Part shown: piece by piece, positions 8,497 to 17,292 of the stretch
How positions within the stretch are numbered: position 1 is the first letter of the stretch
Layout: every line of letters starts with the position of its first letter
Assembly: GCA_902786505.1 (NCBI GenBank)
Contig: CADACS010000003.1
Span: 18,596 to 82,595, forward strand
From: an uncultured Planctomycetota bacterium
Lineage (GTDB): Bacteria; Planctomycetota; Planctomycetia; Pirellulales; Thermoguttaceae
Direction of reading: 5' to 3'
DNA: 64,000 nucleotides
Made by a program: the position numbers and the translations under genes
The notes under the pieces: model-generated
Seen by the model: only the letters and a program-made list of their open reading frames with translations
What the model was told of the DNA's origin: nothing
Database searches by the model: none

Positions 8497-9309
8497 ATGG
8501 AGCGTTTCTACACGGCGAGCGAAGTCTCGTTCGACGCGTTCAAGTTTGTCGAATACAATCTTTGGCCGGGCGCCGCTCCCGGCGAAGGACGGTACGCCGC
8601 CAAGCCGGCTTTTCAATACTGGAAACCGGAAAAGAAAACGCGCGATTCGCTCGTAATTATCTGTCCGGGCGGCAACTATACGGGCCTCGCCTACGTAGGC
8701 GACGTCGCGAAATACTTTAATTCCAGAGGAATAACGGCGGTCGTACTGCAGTACCGCGTTCCGCGCCGCGAAGGGCTCCCCAAGCATATGGCGGCGTGGC
8801 AGGACGCGCAGCGATGCGTCAGAGTCTGCCGGCTATACGCGGAAGACTGGGGAATCGATCCGAATAAAATCGGCGTCCTGGGCTTTTCCGCCGGCGGCCA
8901 TCTTGCGCTTATGGTCGCGACGTCGAGCCGAACGAACTCCTACGAGCCAATCGATCCCGTCGACGAACTCCCCTGTAATGTTAATTTCGCGGCGCCCGTC
9001 TATCCCGCCTACGTCCTCGACGACGGAGTCGACGGCCCGAACGTCAACGGAGGAATCGGCGCCAAAATGGTCGGAGATTTCGCCTTCGACGGCAATACCC
9101 CGCCCATGTGCATGATCCACGGCGACGCCGACGAAGTTTCCGCGATGGGCTCGGTCGCCGTTTACGCGAAACTGCGCGAAATGAATATTCCGGCAGAGCT
9201 GCACATTTACGCTAATCTCGGACACGGATTCGTGGGCAATTTGACCGACGGGCACGCCGGCGACTGGCTCAACCGCGTCTACGAATGGATGGGCGCCGTC
9301 GGATTCTGA
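8497..9309 (+). CDS. Acetylxylan-esterase-like alpha/beta-hydrolase without signal peptide (copy 2)
   Basis: Second tandem paralogue, 270 residues. The hydrolase core is intact: ICPGGNYTGLAY, nucleophile elbow GFSAGGHL, HGDADEVS and GHGFVGN with the catalytic His. It differs from its neighbours at the N-terminus. Instead of a signal peptide it begins MERFYTASEVSFDAFKFVEY and runs straight into the shared NLWPG start, so the product should stay in the cytoplasm. Its ribosome site is also weaker than those of copies 1, 3 and 4 (only GGCGG, 7 bases before the ATG). A small gap replaces the HEGEKIA segment of the others (YVGDVAKYF). It may act on imported oligosaccharides, or be a copy losing its export signal. 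Confidence 0.8.
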   Translation: MERFYTASEVSFDAFKFVEYNLWPGAAPGEGRYAAKPAFQYWKPEKKTRDSLVIICPGGNYTGLAYVGDVAKYFNSRGITAVVLQYRVPRREGLPKHMAAWQDAQRCVRVCRLYAEDWGIDPNKIGVLGFSAGGHLALMVATSSRTNSYEPIDPVDELPCNVNFAAPVYPAYVLDDGVDGPNVNGGIGAKMVGDFAFDGNTPPMCMIHGDADEVSAMGSVAVYAKLREMNIPAELHIYANLGHGFVGNLTDGHAGDWLNRVYEWMGAVGF

Positions 9310-9395
9310 GTCTGAATTTGTATTTAGCCGCGGTTCGCCCGCCGTTGTCGGCGGCGGTTGACGCTTTCGGCGGCCAATACTAAGGAGCAATAAAA

Positions 9396-10247
9396 ATGAA
9401 AAGAACTATTTCTCTCGCCGCGTTCGCGCTAACGGTCGCCGCGGCGTTTCTTTGCGGCGCCGGCGCGTCCGCGTTCGACGAATTCAACGTTTGGCCCGGC
9501 CTCGCGCCCGGCGAAAAAGAGGACGCGACCAAGCCGACGTACGAATATTGGAAGCCGGAAAAGAAAACGAGCGATTCGCTCATGATCGTCTGTCCCGGCG
9601 GCGCGTACAACGGGCTGGCCTACGGGCACGAGGGAGGCGTTATCGCCCAATACTTCAATTCCAAAGGGATTACGGCGGTCGTCTTGAAGTACCGCGTGCC
9701 GCGCCGGGAAGGACTGCCTAAGCATATGGCGGCGTGGCAGGACGCGCAGCGATGCGTCCGCGTTTGCCGCTCGCGCGCGAAAGAATGGGGAATCGACCCG
9801 AACAAAATCGGTATTCTGGGCTTCTCCGCCGGCGGGCATCTCACCCTCATGATCGCGACGACCAGTCAAACGAACGCGTACGACCCGATCGACGAGATCG
9901 ACAAACTCCCATGCAACGTGAATTACGCCGTTCCCGTCTACCCCGCGTACGTTCTCAGAGACGGCGTCGACGGCTACAATACCGAAAACGGAAACGGTTC
10001 GCCGATGGTCGACGACTTTGCGTTCGACGAAAAAACGCCTCCGATGTGCCTCATTCACGGCGACTCCGACAGAGTCTCCCCGATGGGCTCGGTCGCCGTC
10101 TACTCGAAGCTGCGCAAAATGAACATACCCGCCGAAATGCATATCTACGCTAAGATTGAACACGGATTTGGCGGCAATCCCAAAGACGACCATGTCGGAG
10201 ACTGGCTCAACCGTGTTTACGCGTGGATGGGCGTCGTCGGATTCTAG
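9396..10247 (+). CDS. Secreted alpha/beta-hydrolase, acetylxylan-esterase-like (copy 3)
   Basis: Third tandem paralogue, 283 residues, most similar by eye to copy 1 along its whole length. A Sec signal peptide ends GAGASA before FDEFNVWPGLAPGEKED. The nucleophile elbow is GFSAGGHL, the acid region HGDSDRVSP (Ser for the second residue of HGDAD in the others) and the His motif EHGFGG. The start is well set by AGGAG 10 bases before the ATG. The preceding 86-base spacer holds a CCGCCG/CGGCGG hairpin. Likely exported to act on acetylated plant or mucin glycans together with the other copies; the substrate is not determinable here. Confidence 0.85.
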   Translation: MKRTISLAAFALTVAAAFLCGAGASAFDEFNVWPGLAPGEKEDATKPTYEYWKPEKKTSDSLMIVCPGGAYNGLAYGHEGGVIAQYFNSKGITAVVLKYRVPRREGLPKHMAAWQDAQRCVRVCRSRAKEWGIDPNKIGILGFSAGGHLTLMIATTSQTNAYDPIDEIDKLPCNVNYAVPVYPAYVLRDGVDGYNTENGNGSPMVDDFAFDEKTPPMCLIHGDSDRVSPMGSVAVYSKLRKMNIPAEMHIYAKIEHGFGGNPKDDHVGDWLNRVYAWMGVVGF

Positions 10248-10341
10248 TTTGAACGCCGCGTTTTACCGCAGTCTCGTCTGCGTACGGTCCGCGCGCCGCG
10301 TCCGGCTCCGGGCGCGGCTCCTCCTTACCGGAGCGTTTAAA

Positions 10342-11166
10342 ATGAAAAGCCCTTCCCTCCACGTCTTCTTCGCGCTGACGCTCGCGGCGGCGTTCTTGTG
10401 CGGCGCCGACGCGTCCGCGTTCGACGAATACAACGTCTGGCCCGGCCCCGCGCCCGGCGATAAAGAAGACTCCGCCAAGCCGACGTACGAATACTGGCGC
10501 CCGGAAAAGAAAACGAGCGATTCGCTTATTATCGTCTGTCCCGGCGGCGCTTACGTCAGTCTCGCCTATGGACATGAAGGAGAAAAGATCGCGCGGTATT
10601 TCAATTCCAAAGGGATTACGGCGGTCGTGCTGAAATACCGCGTTCCGCTCCGATTGGGACAGCCTAAACACATGATCGCATGGCAGGACGCGCAGCGGTG
10701 CGTAAGGGTCTGCCGTTCCCGCGCCGAAGAATGGGGCGTCGATCCGAACAAAATCGGGATCATGGGCTTCTCTGCCGGCGGGCACCTCGCCCTTTTAATC
10801 GCGGCGTCAAGCCAAACAAACGCGTACGAGCCCGTCGACGATATCGACAAGCTCCCATGCAACGTCAATTTCGCCGTTCCCGTCTACCCCGCGTGGGTCC
10901 TTAAAACGTGGGACTCTTCCTCGTTCGCCAAAGAGTTCGCGTTCGACGAAGCGACTCCGCCCATGTGCCTCGTTCACGGCGACGCCGATTTCTGCACGCC
11001 TATCGCCTCGGCCGCCGTCTATAAGAAATTGCGCGAGATGAACATACCCGCCGAACTCCATATCTACGCGAAAGTTAAACACGGATTCGGAGGAAGCCCG
11101 ACCGACGGGCATATCGGCGATTGGCTCAACCGCGTTTACGCGTGGATGAACGTCATGGGGTTCTGA
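10342..11166 (+). CDS. Secreted alpha/beta-hydrolase, acetylxylan-esterase-like (copy 4)
   Basis: Fourth and most divergent tandem paralogue. The ATG at 10342 follows GGAG by about 9 bases and gives 274 residues with a Sec signal peptide (ending ADASA); the frame is open further upstream through a tail of copy 3, but that extension has no signal. Motifs are VCPGGAYVSLAY, GFSAGGHL, HGDADFCTP and KHGFGG. A loop present in the other three copies, after VYPAYVL, is shortened to WVLKTWDSSSFAKEF, close to the active-site entrance in this fold, so specificity may differ. An intrinsic terminator 30 bases downstream closes the array. Confidence 0.85.
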   Translation: MKSPSLHVFFALTLAAAFLCGADASAFDEYNVWPGPAPGDKEDSAKPTYEYWRPEKKTSDSLIIVCPGGAYVSLAYGHEGEKIARYFNSKGITAVVLKYRVPLRLGQPKHMIAWQDAQRCVRVCRSRAEEWGVDPNKIGIMGFSAGGHLALLIAASSQTNAYEPVDDIDKLPCNVNFAVPVYPAWVLKTWDSSSFAKEFAFDEATPPMCLVHGDADFCTPIASAAVYKKLREMNIPAELHIYAKVKHGFGGSPTDGHIGDWLNRVYAWMNVMGF

Positions 11167-11197
11167 TTCCGCTCGAAATACCGCGTTTGCAAGATAC

Positions 11198-11236
11198 GAG
11201 AGAGACGCTTTTTCCCAAAGGCGCCTCTCTCTTTTT
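11198..11236 (+). terminator. Intrinsic terminator after the esterase array
   Basis: GAGAGAGACGC pairs with GCGCCTCTCTC (10 of 11 pairs) around a 12-base loop, followed directly by TTTTT. Confidence 0.8.
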
Positions 11237-11276
11237 ACGACGGTAAGGCGGCGCCGGAACAGGGCCCCTGCGGCGC

Positions 11277-11305
11277 TTGATTTTAGTTGTGCCGTCGGGT
11301 ATGAT
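11277..11305 (+). promoter_or_regulatory. Sigma70-type promoter for the glycosyltransferase gene
   Basis: TTGATT and TATGAT are separated by 17 bases. The start site would fall near 11312, about 35 bases before the ATG. The -35 part belongs to a 19-base sequence repeated near 18.29 kb, and a terminator-like hairpin begins almost at the predicted start site, so some doubt remains. Confidence 0.5.
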
Positions 11306-11310
11306 ATGCG

Positions 11311-11340
11311 GCGGCCGCGGCGGCGTCGCGGCCGCTTTTT
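11311..11340 (+). terminator. Terminator-like hairpin in the 5' leader of the glycosyltransferase gene
   Basis: GCGGCCGC, a 9-base loop (GGCGGCGTC), a second GCGGCCGC and then TTTTT form a textbook intrinsic-terminator shape. It lies only 5 bases before the chosen ATG at 11346. It could attenuate expression, or terminate transcripts coming from upstream. Confidence 0.5.
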
Positions 11341-11345
11341 ACCGT

Positions 11346-12590
11346 ATGAGTTCAAAAATGAAAAGCGCGACAAGAGTTTTATTCGGATCCTATTACAACT
11401 ACCTTGATCAGACGAGCGGGGCGGCGATATCGACGCGCGCTCTTCTCAGAGCGTTATCGCGGCGCGGCTATGAGGCCCGCGTCTTTTGCGGTCCTTTTTT
11501 CGACGATCTGCAAATGAACGAACGCGCGTTCTTTCAGACCGTCGGCCGGCTTGAAACGCAAGTCGCCGTTAAGGAGTATAACGCGCGCTTCGACGGCCGG
11601 ACGGTTCCGTGCCGACTTGTCTCTTTTAACGATTCAGGCGTCGACGTCTCCATTCTTACGACGCCCGGTTCTTTTTCTCTTGCCGAGCGCGCGCGTTGGT
11701 TCGGTTCGCCGGTCGGTTCTCTTTTCTACCGCCTTCTCGACGCCGAGATCGAAACGTTTAAGCCGGATTTCTTTACGACGTACGGAGGCGACGCCCGACT
11801 GGGGAAGGCGGCCAATAAAGCAAAAGAGCGCGGAGGCTCGGCGGTCTTTCTTTTGCACAACCTCTCGTATAACCGAAAAGACGTTTTTAACCCCTTCGAC
11901 GCGGTCGTCGTTCCGTCGCGATACGCTCAAAAGTTTTATTTCGATTCGCTCGGTTTGGAAACGCGCGTCGTTCCTCCAATTATTGACGAATCAAGAGTTG
12001 TCGTTCAAGAGAATACTCGAAAGTTTTTGACCTTTATCAATCCCACCGTGGAAAAAGGACGGCTCTTCTTTGTACGTCTGGCGCGGGAACTCAATAAGGT
12101 TCGGCCCGACGTCCCTTTGCTCGCGGTCGAAACGCGCGCCAAAGCGGACGCGTTTCGAAGTTCGAGCCTCGCGAGGGAACTGACGAATCTTCATTCAATG
12201 GAAACGACGGACGACCCGCGGCATTTCTACCGCCAAACGAGAATCCTTCTCGTTCCTTCCCTCTGCAAGGAATCGTTTGGCAGAGTCGTCGTAGAAGCGG
12301 GTTTAAATGAAATTCCCGTTCTCTGTTCAAATCGCGGCGCGCTTCCGGAAGTAGCCGGCGACCCTCGACTCGTTCTGCCGATTCCCGAACGGCTTACCCC
12401 TTTTTCCAACCTAACGCCGACGCCGGAAGAAACGGCCCCTTGGCTCGCCTCTGTTTTAGAATTATGGGACGACGGCGAATATTACCAAGAAATCGGACGT
12501 TCTCTCAAGCGGGGAGTCTCCCGTTTCTCTCAAAAAGCGTCGGAAGACGCCTCGTTTGAATTTTTTGAGGAGTTTGTCAAAAAATGTTAA
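11346..12590 (+). CDS. GT4-family glycosyltransferase
   Basis: The 414-residue protein begins with an N-terminal Rossmann-like domain (VLFGSYYNYLDQTSGAAIS), includes FLLHNLSYNRKDVF and VVVPSRYAQKFYF, and ends with the GT-B nucleotide-sugar site ESFGRVVVEAGLNEIPVLCS, whose paired Glu residues (EX7E) mark GT4 retaining transferases. No signal peptide or membrane segment is evident, so it acts in the cytoplasm. Donor and acceptor are unknown; surface polysaccharide synthesis is a reasonable guess. The start could be the ATG at 11346 or the one at 11358. It lies alone between two terminator-like structures, with its own apparent promoter. Confidence 0.8.
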   Translation: MSSKMKSATRVLFGSYYNYLDQTSGAAISTRALLRALSRRGYEARVFCGPFFDDLQMNERAFFQTVGRLETQVAVKEYNARFDGRTVPCRLVSFNDSGVDVSILTTPGSFSLAERARWFGSPVGSLFYRLLDAEIETFKPDFFTTYGGDARLGKAANKAKERGGSAVFLLHNLSYNRKDVFNPFDAVVVPSRYAQKFYFDSLGLETRVVPPIIDESRVVVQENTRKFLTFINPTVEKGRLFFVRLARELNKVRPDVPLLAVETRAKADAFRSSSLARELTNLHSMETTDDPRHFYRQTRILLVPSLCKESFGRVVVEAGLNEIPVLCSNRGALPEVAGDPRLVLPIPERLTPFSNLTPTPEETAPWLASVLELWDDGEYYQEIGRSLKRGVSRFSQKASEDASFEFFEEFVKKC

Positions 12591-12616
12591 AAAGAAAAAA
12601 TTTTTCTTGATTTGAC

Positions 12617-12645
12617 TTGACTGTCGTGTTTTTTGGGGGTAAAAT
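12617..12645 (+). promoter_or_regulatory. Promoter for the LEPR surface-protein gene
   Basis: TTGACT and TAAAAT are separated by 17 bases in an AT-rich stretch that also offers an UP-like run (AAAAAATTTTTCTTG) upstream. The predicted leader is about 107 bases. Confidence 0.65.
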
Positions 12646-12758
12646 GAAAGTATGGTTGAGAAGTGGAGACGATTGTTTGAATCTGCTGCTCGAGGATTTT
12701 TTTTGAAAGACCGTCTGAATTCGTCCATTGGTCGGACGGTAAGCGGTTTTTTACGCAT

Positions 12759-15700
12759 ATGGGTGTGTTGGGAGCGTTTACTGTGAAACTTTTTGATCTT
12801 TTTTCGGCTCTTCTTTCTGATCGCAATAGTAAAAATGACAACAAGGCCCCTTCTAAGCGCCGACTGACGCTTGAGTCGTTGGAGAACCGCGAGCTTCTGT
12901 CCGCCGCGCCGCTTGAAATTTACGGACCTCCTACATATGAAACCTGGGCGTCCGCGCGTTCGGAAACGGCGTCGAGTCCCGTCGTCGTCTCCATTCGCGA
13001 CGTCAAATATGAAACGTCGCCTCTCGATCTATCGAATCTTTCTGAAAACGCCGATTCGCCGTTGGTCATGGAGCCTGTCTCGGAAAAAGTCTATGAAGAC
13101 GCCGCGTCCTTGCTGAAAGGCTGCGTGCAGGAAACCGGCGAAGCGGCGCAGTTCGACGGCGCGCGCGAACCGCAGATTAAGGAAATTACCTTTGATTCTC
13201 AGAACGTTTCAGATCATACTGCCGATTCTTACTTCTCCGACGGTTTAACCCCCCTCTTGACGATGAACGGGTCTGGCGGCTCGGGCGGTTCCGGCTCCGG
13301 CGGCGGCGACGGCGGTTCCGGAGGCGGGACGGGAACGTCCGGCGGCTATGTCAATTTAGGACTTAACGTTACGGAACCGGATACGAACAGTCTGTACAGT
13401 TACGGCGACGGTTACGCGCTTCGCGAGAACCGCGGCGCGGACGACGTCTCGTTTGAGCCGAACGTGACTTTCGATTACATAGAGTTTACCGTAGAATCTC
13501 TTCCGCTGGGTTACGAGGCTTCTCTTCATTTCAGCGGCTCCGCGAGTTATGGTAACGACTACGTTATTTATTCTCACGGCCCTTACGACGTCTCTTACCA
13601 CAGCGTGACTCTGACGAACGGGGCTTTGACGTTATACGGTTCCAGCGGCGGGGCGTCGACGCATTACTATATAACGCCTTGCAATAATTTTGGAGTCCAA
13701 GCGGTCGATAAGGAGTTGACCGTTTCCCTTGAAAACGTTCACAAGTCCTCCAGCGGCGGTACTTCCTACGAATTCAATATGGGAACGACGTCCTTTTCCG
13801 TAACGCTGGTCGACGACGATAAATGGAACGTCGGCGTGGACGCGAGCGACCCCGTCGCTTCCGAGCGTTTGCCGGGCGTCGCGCCCGATTACGGCTATTA
13901 CACCTTTACGCGGACAGCCGGAGTCGAAGGCGTTCCCTGCGACGCCAGCTATGGCTTAACGGTGTATTTTGACGTTCTCGTAGCTCCGTCCGATCCTTAT
14001 TACTGCGCCGCCAGAAGCGTCGACTACCTGCTTAACGCCAATCAGTTGAACGAAAACGACTCCAACGTCTATCTCTCGAATTTTCAGTATCGCGGATGGT
14101 ACGACACGGAAATGACCGACGAGGGAACGACGGAATACCGATTCCACTATCAGGGAACGATCCCCGCTTATGAGAATTCCGCGCTTCTCCGCCTTGTTCC
14201 GATTTTTGACTGGGAAGACGAGGGCGACGTTTATGAACTTGTCGGCGATCCGGGCGAACAGACGGGCGAAAAGGTCAAAATAACGGTAACGTCGACAAGT
14301 CTGCCTGTCGGCTCCAGCGGCTGGGATCCCATTGCTTCCTCGACGCCCGCGGACGTTGAAATTAAAGACGGCTTTATCTTTGCTTCCTATTTCGACGGCA
14401 ACGGCGACGGAGAGCTTGATCCGAGTATTTCCGACAGCGACAGACGATACGTTCCTTATAACGACGACGACGATAACGAGAACAACATACCGGATTACCT
14501 TGACGGTTCGGGAGGTTCCAGCGAAGACGATCTGCGTAAACTTCGCGTTGTTACGTGGGTTGGAGACAGTGTAACCTGCGAAGACGGCTCTACCTACAGT
14601 TTCGACATATATGTCAACTTTCCCAATAACTCCAATGTTTCAACTTGGCTGGAGGACGATAAATTGCTGGCGTATACGTCGAGTTTGACAATACCGTTTT
14701 ACTCGCTTGCGTCCGGCGGTTCCCAAAACGACATAATGTACACGGAAGGTTGTTCCGGAGGAAGCGTTTATCCTCAGTTCCAACTTCGAACCACGCTGAC
14801 GACTTCCGGCATTCCTTCTGAGGTTCCCAGTCTGACTCTAACCAGATCGCCGGAGTTTTACGTTACAGCCTATAGTATTGACTTAGATATCGACTCGGAT
14901 AACGACGCCGGAGCGTTTGGCGCTCCCGCCAGCGTAGGAGATCTCTCTGATTGGGAAGACAAAATGGAGGACTCTCGATACGGGTTAGGAAAGGTTATCG
15001 TTCCCAACGACGGAGATCGGGACCGTGATGGAATATTTGACTGTTGGGACGGGTACGATTCAACGAGACAGTCCCAGAGCGCAGACCGTGCGAGTGAAGA
15101 TTTTGTTCCTCTCCAGATTACAATTCCCAATGACATATCCCTTTCTAACTTGTACGTATCTTTTAACTACAATTTTTTCACTTCACTTAATCCAAGCGAC
15201 GGAGGAACAAGCTTACCAACAGGACAACCCGGTTCAATAAGAATTTGGAAGAAGAATGGAGGACAGGCGCGAATCGCTTCTGACGATTTCATTACGTCGG
15301 GTTACACATATTCAGCTTCGGAGCTTGGGTTTAACAATTCCCGTACGATAACTTTGTATGTCGAAGGAATACAGGAAAACAATAACGTAACACATGCTGC
15401 GCAAGTATTGAATAGTCCTAAACAAGATTCTTGGATAACGGTAAATTTGCTAGTCGAAAATGTAACCGGCGTCAAAGAAACGGTTGCGACAGACAAAGTG
15501 CGATATGTAGTTGCGGCTCGCGATACTTTTTATTATTGTATGGCGCAGGCAGATAATCAAGACCTGCGCTGTGCCGTTGCGAGTAAGCTTATATATGAGG
15601 AAAAACCAAGTAAGAACACCCCGTTTGTTAATATAGACAAACAACTTGAGAAGTTTGGTATGTCTTTATTCGTAGACGAGATTCCGACTCAAGATCGAAT

Positions 15701-16337
15701 TGATTTTGTTCTTGCTGACAATGGTATCATTGAAACAAGGCAACTTCATGAGTTAAGTCTTTCATTTGCTGCGGATGTTTTCTATGACTTTGTATCAAAG
15801 AAACCGATCATAGTTTTTGCTGGAACTGATGTTACTTGTATCGAAGATATTAATACAGACATATTAAACGCGCTCTCAGAAATGACGCCATACTATTCTG
15901 CAGCATTCTCTCTTGGGCATGATATGCATGAGAATAATGGTATCGATGTTGGCAAATTTGTAATAACGGGGCATTCATTAGGAGGTGGCTTAGCAACTGC
16001 ATGCGCTCTCTCTGCATATTCAGATTCCGAGCCTCTCCGCGCTTTTACATTTAATGCAGCCTCGATTTCAGACTCTGTCTGTGCAGGTTATGCCTCGGAA
16101 AATGGAAATCAATATGTGGCTACTAATAGAACTAATGTCAGTAGTTTTGTTGACGCATATATAGTAAGGGGGGAAATTGTCGACCAATTTCAAAGTGATC
16201 CACTTTATCATCAGCGAGCTTTGGGAAATATCATTGAAATTGGATCGCCTAGATTATTTTTTGAGGATCAATTAAGAGCACATTTAATAGACACAGTCAT
16301 CTCGGAATTGGAGCGCTGTCATTCGATTGACGATTAA
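12759..16337 (+). CDS. Giant secreted LEPR-motif protein with C-terminal lipase-like domain
   Basis: This 1192-residue protein starts with a basic and hydrophobic N-terminus and carries LESLENRELLSAA at residues 38-50, the planctomycete LEPR-XLL export motif. Next come a Gly/Ser linker (about residues 168-195), beta-rich Calx-beta-like repeats and Asp-rich calcium-binding loops (DGNGDGELDP; DRDRDGIFDCWDGYD). The last roughly 290 residues form an alpha/beta-hydrolase domain of lipase class 3/DUF2974 type, with VFAGTD and GHSLGGG (nucleophile Ser1073). Base composition turns clearly AT-richer from about 15.1 kb, covering exactly this lipase part, which hints at domain acquisition. A hairpin terminator follows. 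The protein is probably surface-bound or exported; the lipid substrate is unknown. Confidence 0.8.
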   Translation: MGVLGAFTVKLFDLFSALLSDRNSKNDNKAPSKRRLTLESLENRELLSAAPLEIYGPPTYETWASARSETASSPVVVSIRDVKYETSPLDLSNLSENADSPLVMEPVSEKVYEDAASLLKGCVQETGEAAQFDGAREPQIKEITFDSQNVSDHTADSYFSDGLTPLLTMNGSGGSGGSGSGGGDGGSGGGTGTSGGYVNLGLNVTEPDTNSLYSYGDGYALRENRGADDVSFEPNVTFDYIEFTVESLPLGYEASLHFSGSASYGNDYVIYSHGPYDVSYHSVTLTNGALTLYGSSGGASTHYYITPCNNFGVQAVDKELTVSLENVHKSSSGGTSYEFNMGTTSFSVTLVDDDKWNVGVDASDPVASERLPGVAPDYGYYTFTRTAGVEGVPCDASYGLTVYFDVLVAPSDPYYCAARSVDYLLNANQLNENDSNVYLSNFQYRGWYDTEMTDEGTTEYRFHYQGTIPAYENSALLRLVPIFDWEDEGDVYELVGDPGEQTGEKVKITVTSTSLPVGSSGWDPIASSTPADVEIKDGFIFASYFDGNGDGELDPSISDSDRRYVPYNDDDDNENNIPDYLDGSGGSSEDDLRKLRVVTWVGDSVTCEDGSTYSFDIYVNFPNNSNVSTWLEDDKLLAYTSSLTIPFYSLASGGSQNDIMYTEGCSGGSVYPQFQLRTTLTTSGIPSEVPSLTLTRSPEFYVTAYSIDLDIDSDNDAGAFGAPASVGDLSDWEDKMEDSRYGLGKVIVPNDGDRDRDGIFDCWDGYDSTRQSQSADRASEDFVPLQITIPNDISLSNLYVSFNYNFFTSLNPSDGGTSLPTGQPGSIRIWKKNGGQARIASDDFITSGYTYSASELGFNNSRTITLYVEGIQENNNVTHAAQVLNSPKQDSWITVNLLVENVTGVKETVATDKVRYVVAARDTFYYCMAQADNQDLRCAVASKLIYEEKPSKNTPFVNIDKQLEKFGMSLFVDEIPTQDRIDFVLADNGIIETRQLHELSLSFAADVFYDFVSKKPIIVFAGTDVTCIEDINTDILNALSEMTPYYSAAFSLGHDMHENNGIDVGKFVITGHSLGGGLATACALSAYSDSEPLRAFTFNAASISDSVCAGYASENGNQYVATNRTNVSSFVDAYIVRGEIVDQFQSDPLYHQRALGNIIEIGSPRLFFEDQLRAHLIDTVISELERCHSIDD

Positions 16338-16357
16338 CTCGTCCAAAAACGCCATAT

Positions 16358-16392
16358 TGCCGATTTTCGGCAGTTTGTTTTTTGTTTTGTGA
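16358..16392 (+). terminator. Intrinsic terminator after the LEPR protein gene
   Basis: TGCCGA-TTT-TCGGCA forms a 6-bp stem followed by a T-rich run (GTTTGTTTTTTGTTTT). Confidence 0.7.
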
Positions 16393-16419
16393 CTAATAAG
16401 ATATTCACGGAACGGTCAA

Positions 16420-17277
16420 ATGCGAAAATCACTTTTAACAAAAATATTAGACGTCGGCTTGATTTGCTACCTTTTAGCGGGGATAGCCGCGTTTGCGACG
16501 CGACCTAATCTGGATCGCCTTTACAGGAATCTTTACACAACGTCAACGGTAAAAGAGTATCGCGGCGAAGCGTCGAATTACAGAAACAGGGACGCCAAGC
16601 AGTTTGAAAAGCTTCTCATGGGTTTTTCACAGCGCAAACGCTGTTTGACAAAACTTTTAAAGATTTGCTCCGCGGCGGAAGAATATTACGCAGCGGTCAA
16701 GGAGCCGCTTCCTCCGTATATCGCCGATCCGTCCGGAACGCCGCTCCACTCCTGGCGGGTTTTGCTTCTGCCGTATCTTGGCGAGCAGAAGCTTTATGAG
16801 CAGATTAAACTTGACGAACCCTGGGACAGCGAATGGAACCGTCAGTTTCACAAGCGTATGCCCGACTGCTACTGCTGCCCTGCGCTGTCGCCCTCTCAAC
16901 GGGAGGCCGGTAACGCCTGCTATCAGATGTTGGTTCGCAAAGAAGAAGACGGCGATAAACCGGCGCTTTCTAACTCTAAAACGCGCCCGAAATTTATCGA
17001 ACAGGTTCCGAGCGTGAACTGGATGGATCCCTCGAATGAAATCCCGCTAGCCAAAATTACAGACGAATATTTGCTCCATGAAAAGCACAGTCTTCATATC
17101 GACGGGGGGTTTTGTTTTTTAGGAAATACAATACCTGACTTGAAGTCGCGACAGGCATGTTGGGCAAATCCAAGCGAATCGGAAGAGGACCTAAGATTTG
17201 TGAAACAACAACTCATAAAAGACTGGGAATTCGAGATATTTCATAAAAAGACCAGTCCTGACGGCAAGTCTAAGTAA
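16420..17277 (+). CDS. DUF1559-like membrane-anchored protein
   Basis: This 285-residue protein has one N-terminal hydrophobic segment (LICYLLAGIAAFA) and a central block typical of the planctomycete DUF1559 family: DPSGTPLHSWRVLLLPYLGE, then LYEQIKLDEPWDSEWN. Most DUF1559 proteins start with a type IV pilin-like prepilin signal; I do not see one here, so this is a variant with only the extracytoplasmic domain and a plain membrane anchor. The function of the family is unknown. It lies 15 bases before a paralogue with the same block, and the pair is probably co-transcribed. Composition is intermediate between the AT-rich lipase domain upstream and the GC-rich genes downstream. Confidence 0.7.
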   Translation: MRKSLLTKILDVGLICYLLAGIAAFATRPNLDRLYRNLYTTSTVKEYRGEASNYRNRDAKQFEKLLMGFSQRKRCLTKLLKICSAAEEYYAAVKEPLPPYIADPSGTPLHSWRVLLLPYLGEQKLYEQIKLDEPWDSEWNRQFHKRMPDCYCCPALSPSQREAGNACYQMLVRKEEDGDKPALSNSKTRPKFIEQVPSVNWMDPSNEIPLAKITDEYLLHEKHSLHIDGGFCFLGNTIPDLKSRQACWANPSESEEDLRFVKQQLIKDWEFEIFHKKTSPDGKSK

Positions 17278-17292
17278 AAAAAGGGGGCCAAT

